Part shown: positions 34,328-42,956 of the stretch, in pieces
How positions within the stretch are numbered: the stretch's first letter is position 1
How the letters are laid out: the number at the start of each line of letters is the position of its first letter
DNA from: Chitinophagaceae bacterium
GTDB lineage: Bacteria > Bacteroidota > Bacteroidia > Chitinophagales > Chitinophagaceae
Assembly: GCA_019638625.1 (NCBI GenBank)
Contig: JAHBTK010000002.1
Coordinates: 682,001 to 746,000, forward strand
Direction: 5' to 3'
DNA: 64,000 bases
Notes under the pieces: generated by a model
What the model saw: the letters and a program-made list of their open reading frames with translations, nothing else
What the model was told of the DNA's origin: nothing
Databases searched by the model: none
Made by a program: the position numbers and the translations under genes

Positions 34328-36739
34328 ATGAAACATATTTTCTGCTTACTGCTTTTATCAGGATTCGCGCAGTTGGCAACCGCTCAAAAAGCAGAACAGG
34401 CGTTACAGACGCTGGATCAGAATTTCCCCCAGGAAAAAGTATATATCCTGTACAGCAAAAGCAGCTATGTGGCAGGGGAAACCATGTGGTTTTCCGCCTA
34501 TGTACTGGATGGCTACAGCCGGTCATCTGTTTCTACCAGCCTTTTTGTGGAATTATATAGCAGCAACAAAACACAGGTAGATAAAAAAATAATTCCCCTG
34601 TTTAACGGGGAAGGGAATGGCAGTTTTGTATTGCCCGATACGCTGAAAGAAGGTGCTTACTATGTGAGGGCCTATACTACCTGGATGCTCAACTTCAGTG
34701 AGGACTTCCAGTACATAAAGCCAATACCTGTGTATAACACCAAGTCTTCCGAAAAGCTGGTGGCGGACACCACTTCTCCGTGGACCGCGACAGCCCGTCC
34801 GGAAGGAGGCAGCCTGATAGAAGGGGTTACCACCAGGGTGGCGGTTCGTCTTCACTCTGCCGGTTTGACCCCGGCAATCTGGAGCGGTTATATCATAGAA
34901 ACTTCAAAACCGGCAGAAAAGCTGTCGCCTTTTAAAGGGTTCGACAGAAATGTGGGACTGGCAAATATTACTCCGCAAAAAGGCAAAAAATACCAACTGG
35001 TAGTAGAAGACACAAAAGGCAAAAAACAAACCGTGGACCTGCCGGCAGTGGCTACCTCAGGAGTCAGCCTGCAGGTGAACAGCACTACCGACGCGATTGA
35101 CTACTCACTTAAGTTTGTAAATATACCTTCTATCCCGGGGCATAAGGTTATCGGGACCATCAACAATACCCTCGTTTACCGGGCTGCCATTAATAAAGAG
35201 TCTCCTGAAGTAAACAGTTCTATTCCTGCCGATAAGCTCATTAACGGCATCCTTCGCCTGACTGTTTTTGATCCGCAGGAAAACGTGGTAGCGGAGCGGC
35301 TTTGTTTCATCCAGCCCGAAATGCTGAACGTCGGCAGACCGGCCTTTCCTCCTTTATACCTGAGTAAATCGGCAAGAGGCTTAAACGCCTTTGACATAGC
35401 GCCGGATACCACTTATCTCAACTACACTATACTGGTAAGAGATGGTTCGGTAGCAGATGACCTGGAAGATGATAACCTCCTAAGCACGCTATGGCTTACG
35501 GGAGATTTGACGGACAAAATACAGGCGCCTGCCCGTTACCTGAGTATTGTGGGTGATATAGCTGCCCTGGATGCCCTGCTAATGTCTGAAACCTGGAAGC
35601 GGTTTAGCTGGAAAGATATTATGCAGGGAAAATTCCCCGAAGTAAAATACATTCCCCAATCCTATATTTCGTACAAAGGGAAAGTAACCACTGCCGGCGG
35701 AAGGGTTGCCGCCAACTCTACGGTTAATCTTATATTCTATTTCCCCGATTCAACCAACCAGATAACACAGGTAGACACGGATGCGAACGGGGAGTTTGTA
35801 CTTAATAACCTGGTCTTTGATGAACCTTTTAAAGTATATTATCAGCTCAATACAGAAAAAGGAAGTACCGCAAGCCGCCAGACCAGCATAATATTTGAAC
35901 CGCTGTATATGTTTGTGCCCTACGGCAAAGCATTGCCTCCAAGCGGTTACACAATGGTAAAACGCCCGGCTAATGATAAGATACCGGATGATATCGCCCG
36001 TGCGCTTACTACGCTGGGTAATCAGCGGTTCAATGAAGAAAAAATAAAAACACTGGAAGCGATTACCATAACCGCTTCTCAAAGAAGCAATAAGGAAAAA
36101 TTAAATGAGCAGTTAAGCTCCGGCATGTTCAGGAGTATGAATGAAGATGTATTTGATTTTGTGAACGAACATCCGGAAGCAGCCAGTTTCCAGAATATCC
36201 TGCAATGGTTGCAGGGTCGCGTAGCCGGGCTGCAGATACAAATGCAGAACGGCACCTATGTTCCCATCATCAGGGGGCAACGGGCGGGATTGTTCCTGAA
36301 TGAAATGCCGACTGATCCCAACCAGATCGCCAGCCTTCCTGTGGCAGATATTGCCATGGTAAAGGTGATCAGGAGCGGGTTTATGGGTGGACCCGGCGGA
36401 GGTGGAGCCGGATCTGCAGTGGCCATATATACCAAACGGGGAGATACGCGGCCGGCAGCGGGAGCCAATACGCCTCCGGCATTGAACAATGCTACATTAA
36501 ACGGGTATGATAAAGTGGCGGATTTTTATGCCCCCGATTATAAGGAAGCTGCTTACAAAGGAATAGAAAAAGATACCCGCGATGTGATTTTCTGGAATCC
36601 GAATATACCGGCAATGCCCAATAAGCCGGTAACCGTACGTTTTTATAATAATGATGATGGAAAAAGCCTTCGGGTGATCATTATCGGCTTCGACAAGGAC
36701 AGTGATACGCCGTTGTTTTATAATGATATATTTAAATAA
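34328..36739 (+). CDS. Exported macroglobulin-like protein with C-terminal TonB-plug-like domain
   Basis: 803 residues from the ATG at 34328 that begins the signal peptide ('MKHIFCLLLLSGFAQLATA'); an ATG at 34304 is in frame. The first 150 residues resemble the MG2/macroglobulin-type domain of Bacteroidota surface proteins ('EKVYILYSKSSYVAGETMWF'). About 470-540 is a carboxypeptidase-D-like beta domain. Residues 600-710 resemble a TonB receptor plug ('LQWLQGRVAGLQIQ', 'YVPIIRGQR', 'IAMVKVIRSGFMGGPGGGG') but no barrel follows. Such barrel-less plug proteins are common in this family; their function is not known to me. Confidence 0.82.
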   Translation: MKHIFCLLLLSGFAQLATAQKAEQALQTLDQNFPQEKVYILYSKSSYVAGETMWFSAYVLDGYSRSSVSTSLFVELYSSNKTQVDKKIIPLFNGEGNGSFVLPDTLKEGAYYVRAYTTWMLNFSEDFQYIKPIPVYNTKSSEKLVADTTSPWTATARPEGGSLIEGVTTRVAVRLHSAGLTPAIWSGYIIETSKPAEKLSPFKGFDRNVGLANITPQKGKKYQLVVEDTKGKKQTVDLPAVATSGVSLQVNSTTDAIDYSLKFVNIPSIPGHKVIGTINNTLVYRAAINKESPEVNSSIPADKLINGILRLTVFDPQENVVAERLCFIQPEMLNVGRPAFPPLYLSKSARGLNAFDIAPDTTYLNYTILVRDGSVADDLEDDNLLSTLWLTGDLTDKIQAPARYLSIVGDIAALDALLMSETWKRFSWKDIMQGKFPEVKYIPQSYISYKGKVTTAGGRVAANSTVNLIFYFPDSTNQITQVDTDANGEFVLNNLVFDEPFKVYYQLNTEKGSTASRQTSIIFEPLYMFVPYGKALPPSGYTMVKRPANDKIPDDIARALTTLGNQRFNEEKIKTLEAITITASQRSNKEKLNEQLSSGMFRSMNEDVFDFVNEHPEAASFQNILQWLQGRVAGLQIQMQNGTYVPIIRGQRAGLFLNEMPTDPNQIASLPVADIAMVKVIRSGFMGGPGGGGAGSAVAIYTKRGDTRPAAGANTPPALNNATLNGYDKVADFYAPDYKEAAYKGIEKDTRDVIFWNPNIPAMPNKPVTVRFYNNDDGKSLRVIIIGFDKDSDTPLFYNDIFK

Positions 36740-37174
36740 CGAAGGTGGGGAAGCCATCTCTGCAAGATGACAATCTAACATATCGCTCTCTTTGTTTTGT
36801 CTCTTCGAAATGATCGGACATTTTGAGTATCCATTAGTGGTCTCCATCATTGAGCCATGACAGAAGAACTGATCCTGTATGAATATGGCACGCAAAGGTC
36901 GCAAAAGATGACGCAAAAGGACACAAAGAAAGAATGGTTCTAAAAAGGGAACTATTTGTGCGCTTAGCGCTTCATCGCGGCTTTGCGTGATATATCATTG
37001 GCACGCAGAGAGATATCTCCTCAACAGGTGCACAGCAGTTTAGCAGATTTCTCTCCGGGAGGACAAAAATGAGCGATATTGATGGTATCTGACATTACAA
37101 CTACCATTTTCAAAGAGCCGTGGTGCAGTCAAATTGTTTACCCGGAATGAATTTGGTTCCTGTGGCGAAATAAG
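36740..37174. other. Gap without a gene; short direct repeats of an ACGCAAAG-like unit
   Basis: I find no plausible gene. At 36889-36928 the units CACGCAAAGG, TCGCAAAAGA, GACGCAAAAGG and ACACAAAG follow each other, and at 36961-37006 CGCTTAGCGC and GGCTTTGCGTG read as the inverted form. Such 'cgcaaag' low-complexity repeats are scattered in many Bacteroidota genomes. GCGAAATAAG also occurs twice (37158, 37181). Confidence 0.4.
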
Positions 37175-37208
37175 TTTGTTGCGAAATAAGGTTTACTTAT
37201 TATCTTTC
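37175..37208 (+). promoter_or_regulatory. Candidate promoter of the CrtD-like gene
   Basis: TTTG at 37175-37178 and TATCTTTC at 37201-37208 (7 of 8 to TAnnTTTG) with a 22-bp spacer. The predicted start near 37215 leaves a very short leader before the ATG at 37226. Confidence 0.4.
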
Positions 37209-37225
37209 TGTTCAGAACACCATAT

Positions 37226-38710
37226 ATGAGTACTCCCAAAGCGATTGTTACAGGTTCCGGGATAGCAGGTATAGCAGCCGCCATAAGGCTTGCTATACAG
37301 GGCTACAGCGTTACCGTGTATGAAAAAAACAGCTACCCGGGGGGTAAAATATCACTGGTTGAAAAAGACGGATACCGCTTTGACAGCGGACCTTCCCTGT
37401 TTACGGAACCCTGGCTAATCGAAGAACTGTTCTGGCTGGCTGACGAACCGATGGAATCATATTTCAGTTATGAGCCGGTACCCAATAGCTGCCGGTATTT
37501 TTTTACCAACGGGAAAATAGTAGATGCCTGGACAGACCGGGAAAAACTGCTGCAGGAATTTGAACAGCAACTGGGTGAGCCCCGGGAGGTATTGAGCAGC
37601 TACCTGGAAAAAGCCGGTAAAATTTACGAAAACATCGGGGAGGTATTTTTTGACCGGCCGATGTACAGGTCTGCCTGGCTGAATAAAAAGATATTGAAAG
37701 CCGTTGCCAGTTTCAGGCCCGGACTGGTTTATTACACACTCAACGAATTCAACGAACAGCAGCTTACTACGGGCGAAGCCATACAGATATTCAATCGCTA
37801 CGCGACCTACAACGGTTCCAGCCCGTATTCAGCGCCGGCCATGCTGAGCATGATATCCGCCATAGAATTAGATACGGGGGTATTTTATCCGGCTGGAGGT
37901 ATGATAAGCATCGCGAACGCCCTCTACGAACTGGCTGTAAAAAAAGGGGTACGTTTTGAGTTCAACCGGAATGTTTCCCGCATTATACACACCGGCAGCC
38001 AGACAAAGGGAGTTGTGCTAGATGGAAAAAATATCTTTTCCGATATCGTGGTAAGTGATGCGGATGTCTATTTCACTTACCGCGACCTGCTGGACAGGAA
38101 AAGGGAGGCCGCTGCCCTTACCAGGAAAGAACCCGGCAGCAGCGCAGTTATATTCTACTGGGGCATTAAGAAAGAGTTTCCGCAATTGCAACTGCATAAT
38201 GTACTTTTCAGCGCGGAATACAAAGCGGAGTTCAACCATATCTTCACTCTTAAAAAAACCTATAAAGATCCTACGGTGTATATCAACATCACTTCCAAAA
38301 TGGAAGAAGGTCATGCGCCGCCAGGCAAGGAGAACTGGTTTGTGATGATAAACGTTCCTGCCATCGGCACATCAGCGGAATGGGAAAAAGAAATACCTTA
38401 TATAAGACAGCAGGTATTAAAAAAGCTTCGCGGAATGCTGAAGGAAGATGTTGAACCGTTGATAGAAACAGAACAGGTATCCCATCCCGGTATCCTGGAG
38501 CGGGATACGAACAGCTTCAGGGGAGCGATCTATGGTATGAGTTCCAATACCCGGCGGGGTGCCTTTCGCCGGCATCCCAACTCAGTTTCCGGGTTACCGG
38601 GTGTGTATTTCTGTGGCGGAACGGTTCATCCGGGAGGTGGTATACCGCTTTGCCTGAAAAGCGCTGAGATTGTGGGGACACTGGTTAAAAAAAGAACGGC
38701 AGATCATTAA
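37226..38710 (+). CDS. crtD: CrtI/CrtD-family carotenoid desaturase
   Basis: 494 residues. The N-terminal dinucleotide-binding motif 'GSGIAGIAAAIRLA' begins near residue 10, followed by the acidic 'VYEKNSYPGGK' and 'GYRFDSGPSLFT'. The C-terminal 'GVYFCGGTVHPGGGIPLCLKSAEIV' FAD-binding segment (family hallmark) is intact. The pattern is closest to the Bacteroidota group annotated as 1-hydroxycarotenoid 3,4-desaturase (CrtD) rather than phytoene desaturase, but this cannot be settled from sequence alone. No other carotenoid gene is nearby, so it is separated from a crt cluster. Confidence 0.8.
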   Translation: MSTPKAIVTGSGIAGIAAAIRLAIQGYSVTVYEKNSYPGGKISLVEKDGYRFDSGPSLFTEPWLIEELFWLADEPMESYFSYEPVPNSCRYFFTNGKIVDAWTDREKLLQEFEQQLGEPREVLSSYLEKAGKIYENIGEVFFDRPMYRSAWLNKKILKAVASFRPGLVYYTLNEFNEQQLTTGEAIQIFNRYATYNGSSPYSAPAMLSMISAIELDTGVFYPAGGMISIANALYELAVKKGVRFEFNRNVSRIIHTGSQTKGVVLDGKNIFSDIVVSDADVYFTYRDLLDRKREAAALTRKEPGSSAVIFYWGIKKEFPQLQLHNVLFSAEYKAEFNHIFTLKKTYKDPTVYINITSKMEEGHAPPGKENWFVMINVPAIGTSAEWEKEIPYIRQQVLKKLRGMLKEDVEPLIETEQVSHPGILERDTNSFRGAIYGMSSNTRRGAFRRHPNSVSGLPGVYFCGGTVHPGGGIPLCLKSAEIVGTLVKKRTADH

Positions 38711-38784
38711 ATTGAAATAATTTAGGCCCCGGATAACAACCCGTCAACAATTTTCGTTCATACTACAATAAATAAATTACACTT

Positions 38785-39363
38785 ATGCTTAAGACTTTCT
38801 TATTTACCAGCTTCCTGGCGATAGCAACAGGCGTCAGCGCTCAAAAAGTAAAACTGATCGAGGGTGCATTGCCCAATCTGAAAGATGAAAAATCCATAAA
38901 CATCGAATTTACCTACAATAACGTTTCTGTAGGAAAATTTAATAAAGAGGCAGACTATGTTGCCGCCAAAAAGGAAGAATATAATAAAAAGGAAGCGGGA
39001 ACCGGTGATAGCTGGGCTATTAAATGGGTGGATGACAGGGAGCAAAGATTCAAACCAAAATTTGAAGAGTTGTTTACTAAATATTCCGGGCTTGACCTTG
39101 ACGCCAATGCTAAATACACCATTATTTTCAATACCTCTTTTATTGAACCGGGATTCAATATCGGCGTTACCAGGAAGAACGCCTATATAAGCGGGGAAGC
39201 GATAGTGGTGGAAACTTCGAACAAGAGTAAGGTGCTTGCCCGTATTTCGGTAGAAAAAGCGCCGGGCTCGGCTATGTGGGGAGCTGATTTTGATACCGGA
39301 CTCAGGATAAGCGAAACCTATGCTACCGCCGGAAGGGGACTGGGTAAATTTGTAAAAAAATAA
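38785..39363 (+). CDS. Exported protein of unknown function
   Basis: 192 residues with a signal peptide ending near 'GVSAQKV'. The mature part is mixed alpha/beta: 'SINIEFTYNNVSVGKF', a charged helix 'ADYVAAKKEEYNKKE', a strand 'KYTIIFNTSFIEPGF' and a C-terminal Gly-rich 'YATAGRGLGKF'. I do not recognise the family; it appears to be a conserved small periplasmic or surface protein. The gene is followed by a terminator shared with the convergent DUF695 gene. Confidence 0.8.
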   Translation: MLKTFLFTSFLAIATGVSAQKVKLIEGALPNLKDEKSINIEFTYNNVSVGKFNKEADYVAAKKEEYNKKEAGTGDSWAIKWVDDREQRFKPKFEELFTKYSGLDLDANAKYTIIFNTSFIEPGFNIGVTRKNAYISGEAIVVETSNKSKVLARISVEKAPGSAMWGADFDTGLRISETYATAGRGLGKFVKK

Positions 39364-39383
39364 TTGTCCGTATAGTAAATGAA

Positions 39384-39419
39384 CAGCCTACGGTATATTT
39401 CCGCAGGCTATTTTTTTTG
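39384..39419. terminator. Bidirectional intrinsic terminator
   Basis: AGCCTACGG (39385-39393) and CCGCAGGCT (39401-39409) pair with one mismatch, followed by eight T (39411-39418). The stem includes the stop codon of the minus-strand DUF695 gene. It serves the gene ending at 39363 and perhaps both. Confidence 0.65.
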
Positions 39420-40235
39420 TTCTGACGGTGTCACCACAAAGGTTTCCCAACCTTCGTAACGGGCGCCAAATTTGAGTGCCAGCTCCCAGAGAAGCAGGCT
39501 GACCTCATCTATAGTCTCTTCGTCCACCTTATCTACCCTGGATAGTTCCAGGCTGAACGGTCGATCCTTTATCCCTTTTTCCTCCGTAGCCTGGATGACA
39601 GTAAACCCTTTCTCCATTACCATCGCGGCAAAGTTTTTCCTGTCTGTATCCGTTTTAAAAAACAGCAGGTGGTCTACCGCACGGGGCGCTGTCAGCCGGT
39701 CACCGGCCTTTACCAGGTGGTCTATCATCCGCCGGTTGTAGATGCGCTGCAGCTCCACCTGTGTAGGATATAATACCTCCTTGTAGTTACTCAGATCCTC
39801 ATCCCGTTTGCACAAGATATTGTATTTGTATGCGGGGTATGCGGATAAAACGGATTGTATATGAGTACTGTGTTGTGAAGTATCATTCGTATAGAAATAA
39901 AAATCCCTTTTTCCACTGCTGGTATAGCGGCCCGTGTACACCGCCCTGAGCTCTCCGTGCAATTTGTCGACCAATACGTTTTCCACTGTGTCCAGCTTCT
40001 TTATATCTTTCCAAACCGGCAATCCGTCTTTTTGGGCACTGTTCAACTGAAGGCTTATGATGATCACATGGTGGTTTTGTTTTGCCGCAGGGGAGCTGCC
40101 AAAACCAAGATCGACCATCACCGACACCGGGCGTTCCTTTATATACAACACATAGGTTTCCCAATCTTCCTGTGCGGATGACTCTTTTACCCCCGACAAT
40201 AAAATGCCTGCAAACAATAAAAATCGCCTGATCAC
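39408..40235 (-). CDS. Exported DUF695 + RraB-like fusion protein
   Basis: 275 residues. A signal peptide (1-21, '...KESSAQ') precedes a DUF695 domain (about 24-150, 'ETYVLYIKERPVSVMVDLGF') and a C-terminal domain of about 100 residues resembling RraB, the inhibitor of RNase E ('DHLLFFKTDTDRKNFAAMV', 'SLELSRVDKVDEETIDEVS'). RraB in enterobacteria acts in the cytoplasm; here the N-terminal signal predicts export, so an RNase role seems unlikely (inference). It is divergent from the Nif3-like gene, 51 bp apart. Confidence 0.75.
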   Translation of the reverse strand: MIRRFLLFAGILLSGVKESSAQEDWETYVLYIKERPVSVMVDLGFGSSPAAKQNHHVIIISLQLNSAQKDGLPVWKDIKKLDTVENVLVDKLHGELRAVYTGRYTSSGKRDFYFYTNDTSQHSTHIQSVLSAYPAYKYNILCKRDEDLSNYKEVLYPTQVELQRIYNRRMIDHLVKAGDRLTAPRAVDHLLFFKTDTDRKNFAAMVMEKGFTVIQATEEKGIKDRPFSLELSRVDKVDEETIDEVSLLLWELALKFGARYEGWETFVVTPSEQKK

Positions 40236-40286
40236 GTGTACAATTCAATTATTTAAAAGCAAAGTAATGGCTATTTTTATACCATC

Positions 40287-41393
40287 ATGGATAAAATAAA
40301 AATTAAGGACATCCTTAACGTTTTGGAATCGGTAGCTCCGCCGGGGTTGCAGGAGGACTATGACAATGCGGGACTGCTGACCGGTAATCGTTTTGCTGAT
40401 TGTACCGGTGTGCTCTGCTGCCTGGATGCTACTGAAGCCATTATTGAGGAGGCGGTTCGAAAAGGTTGTAACCTGGTAGTGGCGCACCATCCCATCATCT
40501 TCAGGGGATTGAAACAGGTAACCGGCAGCAATTACATAGAGCGGACTATCATTAAAGCTATTAAAAACGATATATCTGTTTACGCCATCCATACCAACCT
40601 GGATAATATCCTGTCCGGCGTAAATGGCCGCATCGCACAGATACTGGAACTAACGCAATGCGAACCGTTGGTTCCCAAAGCCGGGTTGCTCAAAAAGCTC
40701 TATACGTTCGTACCAACACAACAGGCGGAAAAACTAAGAAATGCCATTTTTGAAGCTGGCGCCGGGCATATAGGCAATTACAGCGAATGCAGCTTCAATA
40801 CGGAAGGCACCGGCACCTTTAAAGGTGGAGAGGATACCCATCCTTTTGCAGGTCATGCGGGTACGCAACACCGGGAAGCGGAAATCAGGATAGAAATCAT
40901 ATTTCCCGCTTGGTTGCAGGACCGCGTGGTCAATGCGTTAATTGCAGCCCACCCCTATGAAGAACCGGCATACGATATCATACAGCTTGATAACAGCCAT
41001 CCGCAAACCGGCTCCGGCCTGACCGGGCTGCTGCCACAGCCAATGGAAGAACAACAGTTCCTGGAGCGGTTGAAAGAAGCTTTCGGGCTGAAACTGATCA
41101 AACACACGGCTTTACGAGGGAAACCTGTCCGCCGGGTAGCGGTATGCGGCGGCAGCGGGAGCTTTCTTCTCAGGAACGCAATCGCCTCGGGATCAGATGT
41201 TTACATCAGTTCGGATTTTAAGTATCACGAATATTTTGACGCTGATAATCAAATTGTTATAGCAGATATCGGGCACTACGAAAGCGAACGGTTCACCATC
41301 GATCTTTTATATGATATAATCATTGAAAAATTCCCTACCTTTGCCGTCCTTAAAACGGACGTAAATACCAACCCGGTATTTTACCATGCCTAA
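40287..41393 (+). CDS. Nif3-like dinuclear metal-centre hexameric protein
   Basis: 368 residues, the long bacterial form with a central PII/CutA-like insertion (about 125-235). Metal-binding pattern: 'NLVVAHHPIIF' (His pair), 'AIHTNLDN' with Asp, and the C-terminal 'IADIGHYESER' with His and Glu. The family is sometimes called GTP cyclohydrolase I type 2, but its cellular function is unsettled. It forms an operon with the zinc-ribbon gene 23 bp downstream, an arrangement common in Bacteroidota. Confidence 0.92.
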   Translation: MDKIKIKDILNVLESVAPPGLQEDYDNAGLLTGNRFADCTGVLCCLDATEAIIEEAVRKGCNLVVAHHPIIFRGLKQVTGSNYIERTIIKAIKNDISVYAIHTNLDNILSGVNGRIAQILELTQCEPLVPKAGLLKKLYTFVPTQQAEKLRNAIFEAGAGHIGNYSECSFNTEGTGTFKGGEDTHPFAGHAGTQHREAEIRIEIIFPAWLQDRVVNALIAAHPYEEPAYDIIQLDNSHPQTGSGLTGLLPQPMEEQQFLERLKEAFGLKLIKHTALRGKPVRRVAVCGGSGSFLLRNAIASGSDVYISSDFKYHEYFDADNQIVIADIGHYESERFTIDLLYDIIIEKFPTFAVLKTDVNTNPVFYHA

Positions 41394-41416
41394 CAAAAAA
41401 ATTCATTTCGCAGCAT

Positions 41417-42172
41417 ATGTCCAACGTAAAAGAGTTTTCGGTTGAAGAAAAACTTACTTCTTTAGTTTCCTTACAAAAGATAGATTCCAAACTGGATGAA
41501 ATCAAAATTCTGAAAGGTGAGCTTCCTATGGAAGTCCGCGACCTGGAAGATGAGATACAGGGTTTGAATGCCCGCCAAACCAGGATAGAAGAGGAGATCA
41601 ACGGCATACAGGAGTTTATTGAGCAAAAGAAAAATATCATTAAGGATTCGCAGGCGCTTGCTAAAAAATACGAAAAGCAAAGTGAGAATGTAAAAAACAG
41701 CCGCGAGTTTGAAGCTATTAACAAAGAGCTGGAGCTGGCAAACCTGGAGGTGAAGCTGGCAGAGAAACATATTAAAGACGCCAACGAAGAAATTGCTGAG
41801 AAGGCCCGCTTACTGGAAAACGCCAAGAAAGCGATCTCCAATAAAGACACTACCCTGAAACACAAGAAAGGTGAACTGGAGAAGATAGTAGAAGATACAG
41901 AAAAGGAAGAAACCGAATACAATTCTATAGCTACCGGCGCACGGGAAAAGGTGGACCCCCGCCTGCTTTCTTCTTACGAAAGGATCAGGAAGAGCTATCG
42001 CAACGGGTTGGCAATCGTACCTGTATTACGCGATGCCTGCGGCGGTTGCTTCAATGCTATCCCGCCTCAAAGACAAAGTGAAATACGCCAGCGCAAGAAA
42101 ATCATCATCTGTGAGAACTGCGGGCGCATATTGATTGACGAGGACCTGTACAACGGTATAGAGCTGAAATAA
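41417..42172 (+). CDS. Coiled-coil protein with C4-type zinc ribbon
   Basis: 251 residues. About residues 15-180 form a long antiparallel coiled coil rich in Lys and Glu. The C-terminal zinc ribbon has two Cys pairs, 'CGGCFNAIPPQ' and 'CENCGRILI'. The family (zf-RING_7/CdsZ-like) is linked to nucleic acid or envelope processes, but its role is not established here. A strong intrinsic terminator follows directly. Confidence 0.9.
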   Translation: MSNVKEFSVEEKLTSLVSLQKIDSKLDEIKILKGELPMEVRDLEDEIQGLNARQTRIEEEINGIQEFIEQKKNIIKDSQALAKKYEKQSENVKNSREFEAINKELELANLEVKLAEKHIKDANEEIAEKARLLENAKKAISNKDTTLKHKKGELEKIVEDTEKEETEYNSIATGAREKVDPRLLSSYERIRKSYRNGLAIVPVLRDACGGCFNAIPPQRQSEIRQRKKIIICENCGRILIDEDLYNGIELK

Positions 42173-42195
42173 TTTAATTATTTTATATTTTACAG

Positions 42196-42226
42196 AATGA
42201 CGCCCGGGAAAAGGCGTCATTTTTTT
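42196..42226 (+). terminator. Intrinsic terminator after the Nif3-like operon
   Basis: AATGACGCC (42196-42204) and GGCGTCATT (42213-42221) are perfect complements around CGGGAAAA, followed by a run of six to seven T. It ends transcription of the Nif3-like and zinc-ribbon genes 12 bp before the next start codon. Confidence 0.85.
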
Positions 42227-42237
42227 ATTATTGCCCT

Positions 42238-42945
42238 ATGGAAACTTTTGCGGAAAAAGTAATCGCCTTCAATAAAAACCTCCGGTTCAACAGCAAACTA
42301 CCCGATGGCATACGCATCATGAATCCTTTCAGGGAAAATAAGGAGGCTATGGCGGTATCTTCCACGTTCTACCGGAAATATTATAATGACGATCACAGGC
42401 GACACATTATTTTAGGGATCAACCCCGGAAGATTCGGGGCAGGACTAACCGGTATTCCTTTCACCGACCCGAAACGGTTGGTAGATAAATGCGGTATACC
42501 TTATAACGGCAAACCGGCGCATGAACCGTCTTCAGTATTTATATACGAAATGATTGACGCCTGGGGAGGCGCTGAATCCTTTTACCGGTCGTTTTTTATC
42601 AATTCTGTTTGTCCACTTGGATTTACAATTGATAAAGATGGCGGTAAAAACGTCAATTACAATTATTATGACAGCAGGGAGTTGGAAATAGCCGCCGGTC
42701 CTTTCATCAGGCAATCAATAAAGCAACTCATAAAGCTGGGTGTATTTACTGATACCGTTTTTTGCTTCGGCACAGGCAAAAACGAGCGATTTTTAAACAA
42801 ATTGAACGGGGAATATCGTTTGTTCGGGGAAATAATCGCCCTGGAGCACCCGCGCTTTATCATGCAGTACAAATCAAAGCATAAGGATGAATATATCGAC
42901 AAATATCTTTCCGCTTTCAGGAAAATAAACCATAAATCTGTATAA
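42238..42945 (+). CDS. SMUG2-type uracil-DNA glycosylase family (DUF4918)
   Basis: 235 residues. The glycosylase entry motif 'LGINPGRFGAGLTGIPFTDP' lies near residue 59 and a 'HPRF' segment near residue 203 matches the C-terminal motif of the superfamily. SMUG2/DUF4918 proteins excise uracil or other modified bases and are found in Bacteroidota. It lies 11 bp upstream of recN, so a repair operon is likely. Confidence 0.82.
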   Translation: METFAEKVIAFNKNLRFNSKLPDGIRIMNPFRENKEAMAVSSTFYRKYYNDDHRRHIILGINPGRFGAGLTGIPFTDPKRLVDKCGIPYNGKPAHEPSSVFIYEMIDAWGGAESFYRSFFINSVCPLGFTIDKDGGKNVNYNYYDSRELEIAAGPFIRQSIKQLIKLGVFTDTVFCFGTGKNERFLNKLNGEYRLFGEIIALEHPRFIMQYKSKHKDEYIDKYLSAFRKINHKSV

Positions 42946-42956
42946 TTTGCAGGAGC

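Noticed and set aside
36889..37006. Possible CRISPR-like array from repeated CGCAAAG units
   Set aside because: Units are 8-10 bp, irregular and without spacers; this is low-complexity repeat DNA.
41350..41922. 190-codon minus-strand frame rich in Ser and Phe
   Set aside because: Shadow of the Lys/Glu-rich coiled coil on the plus strand; composition is the direct mirror of that repeat.
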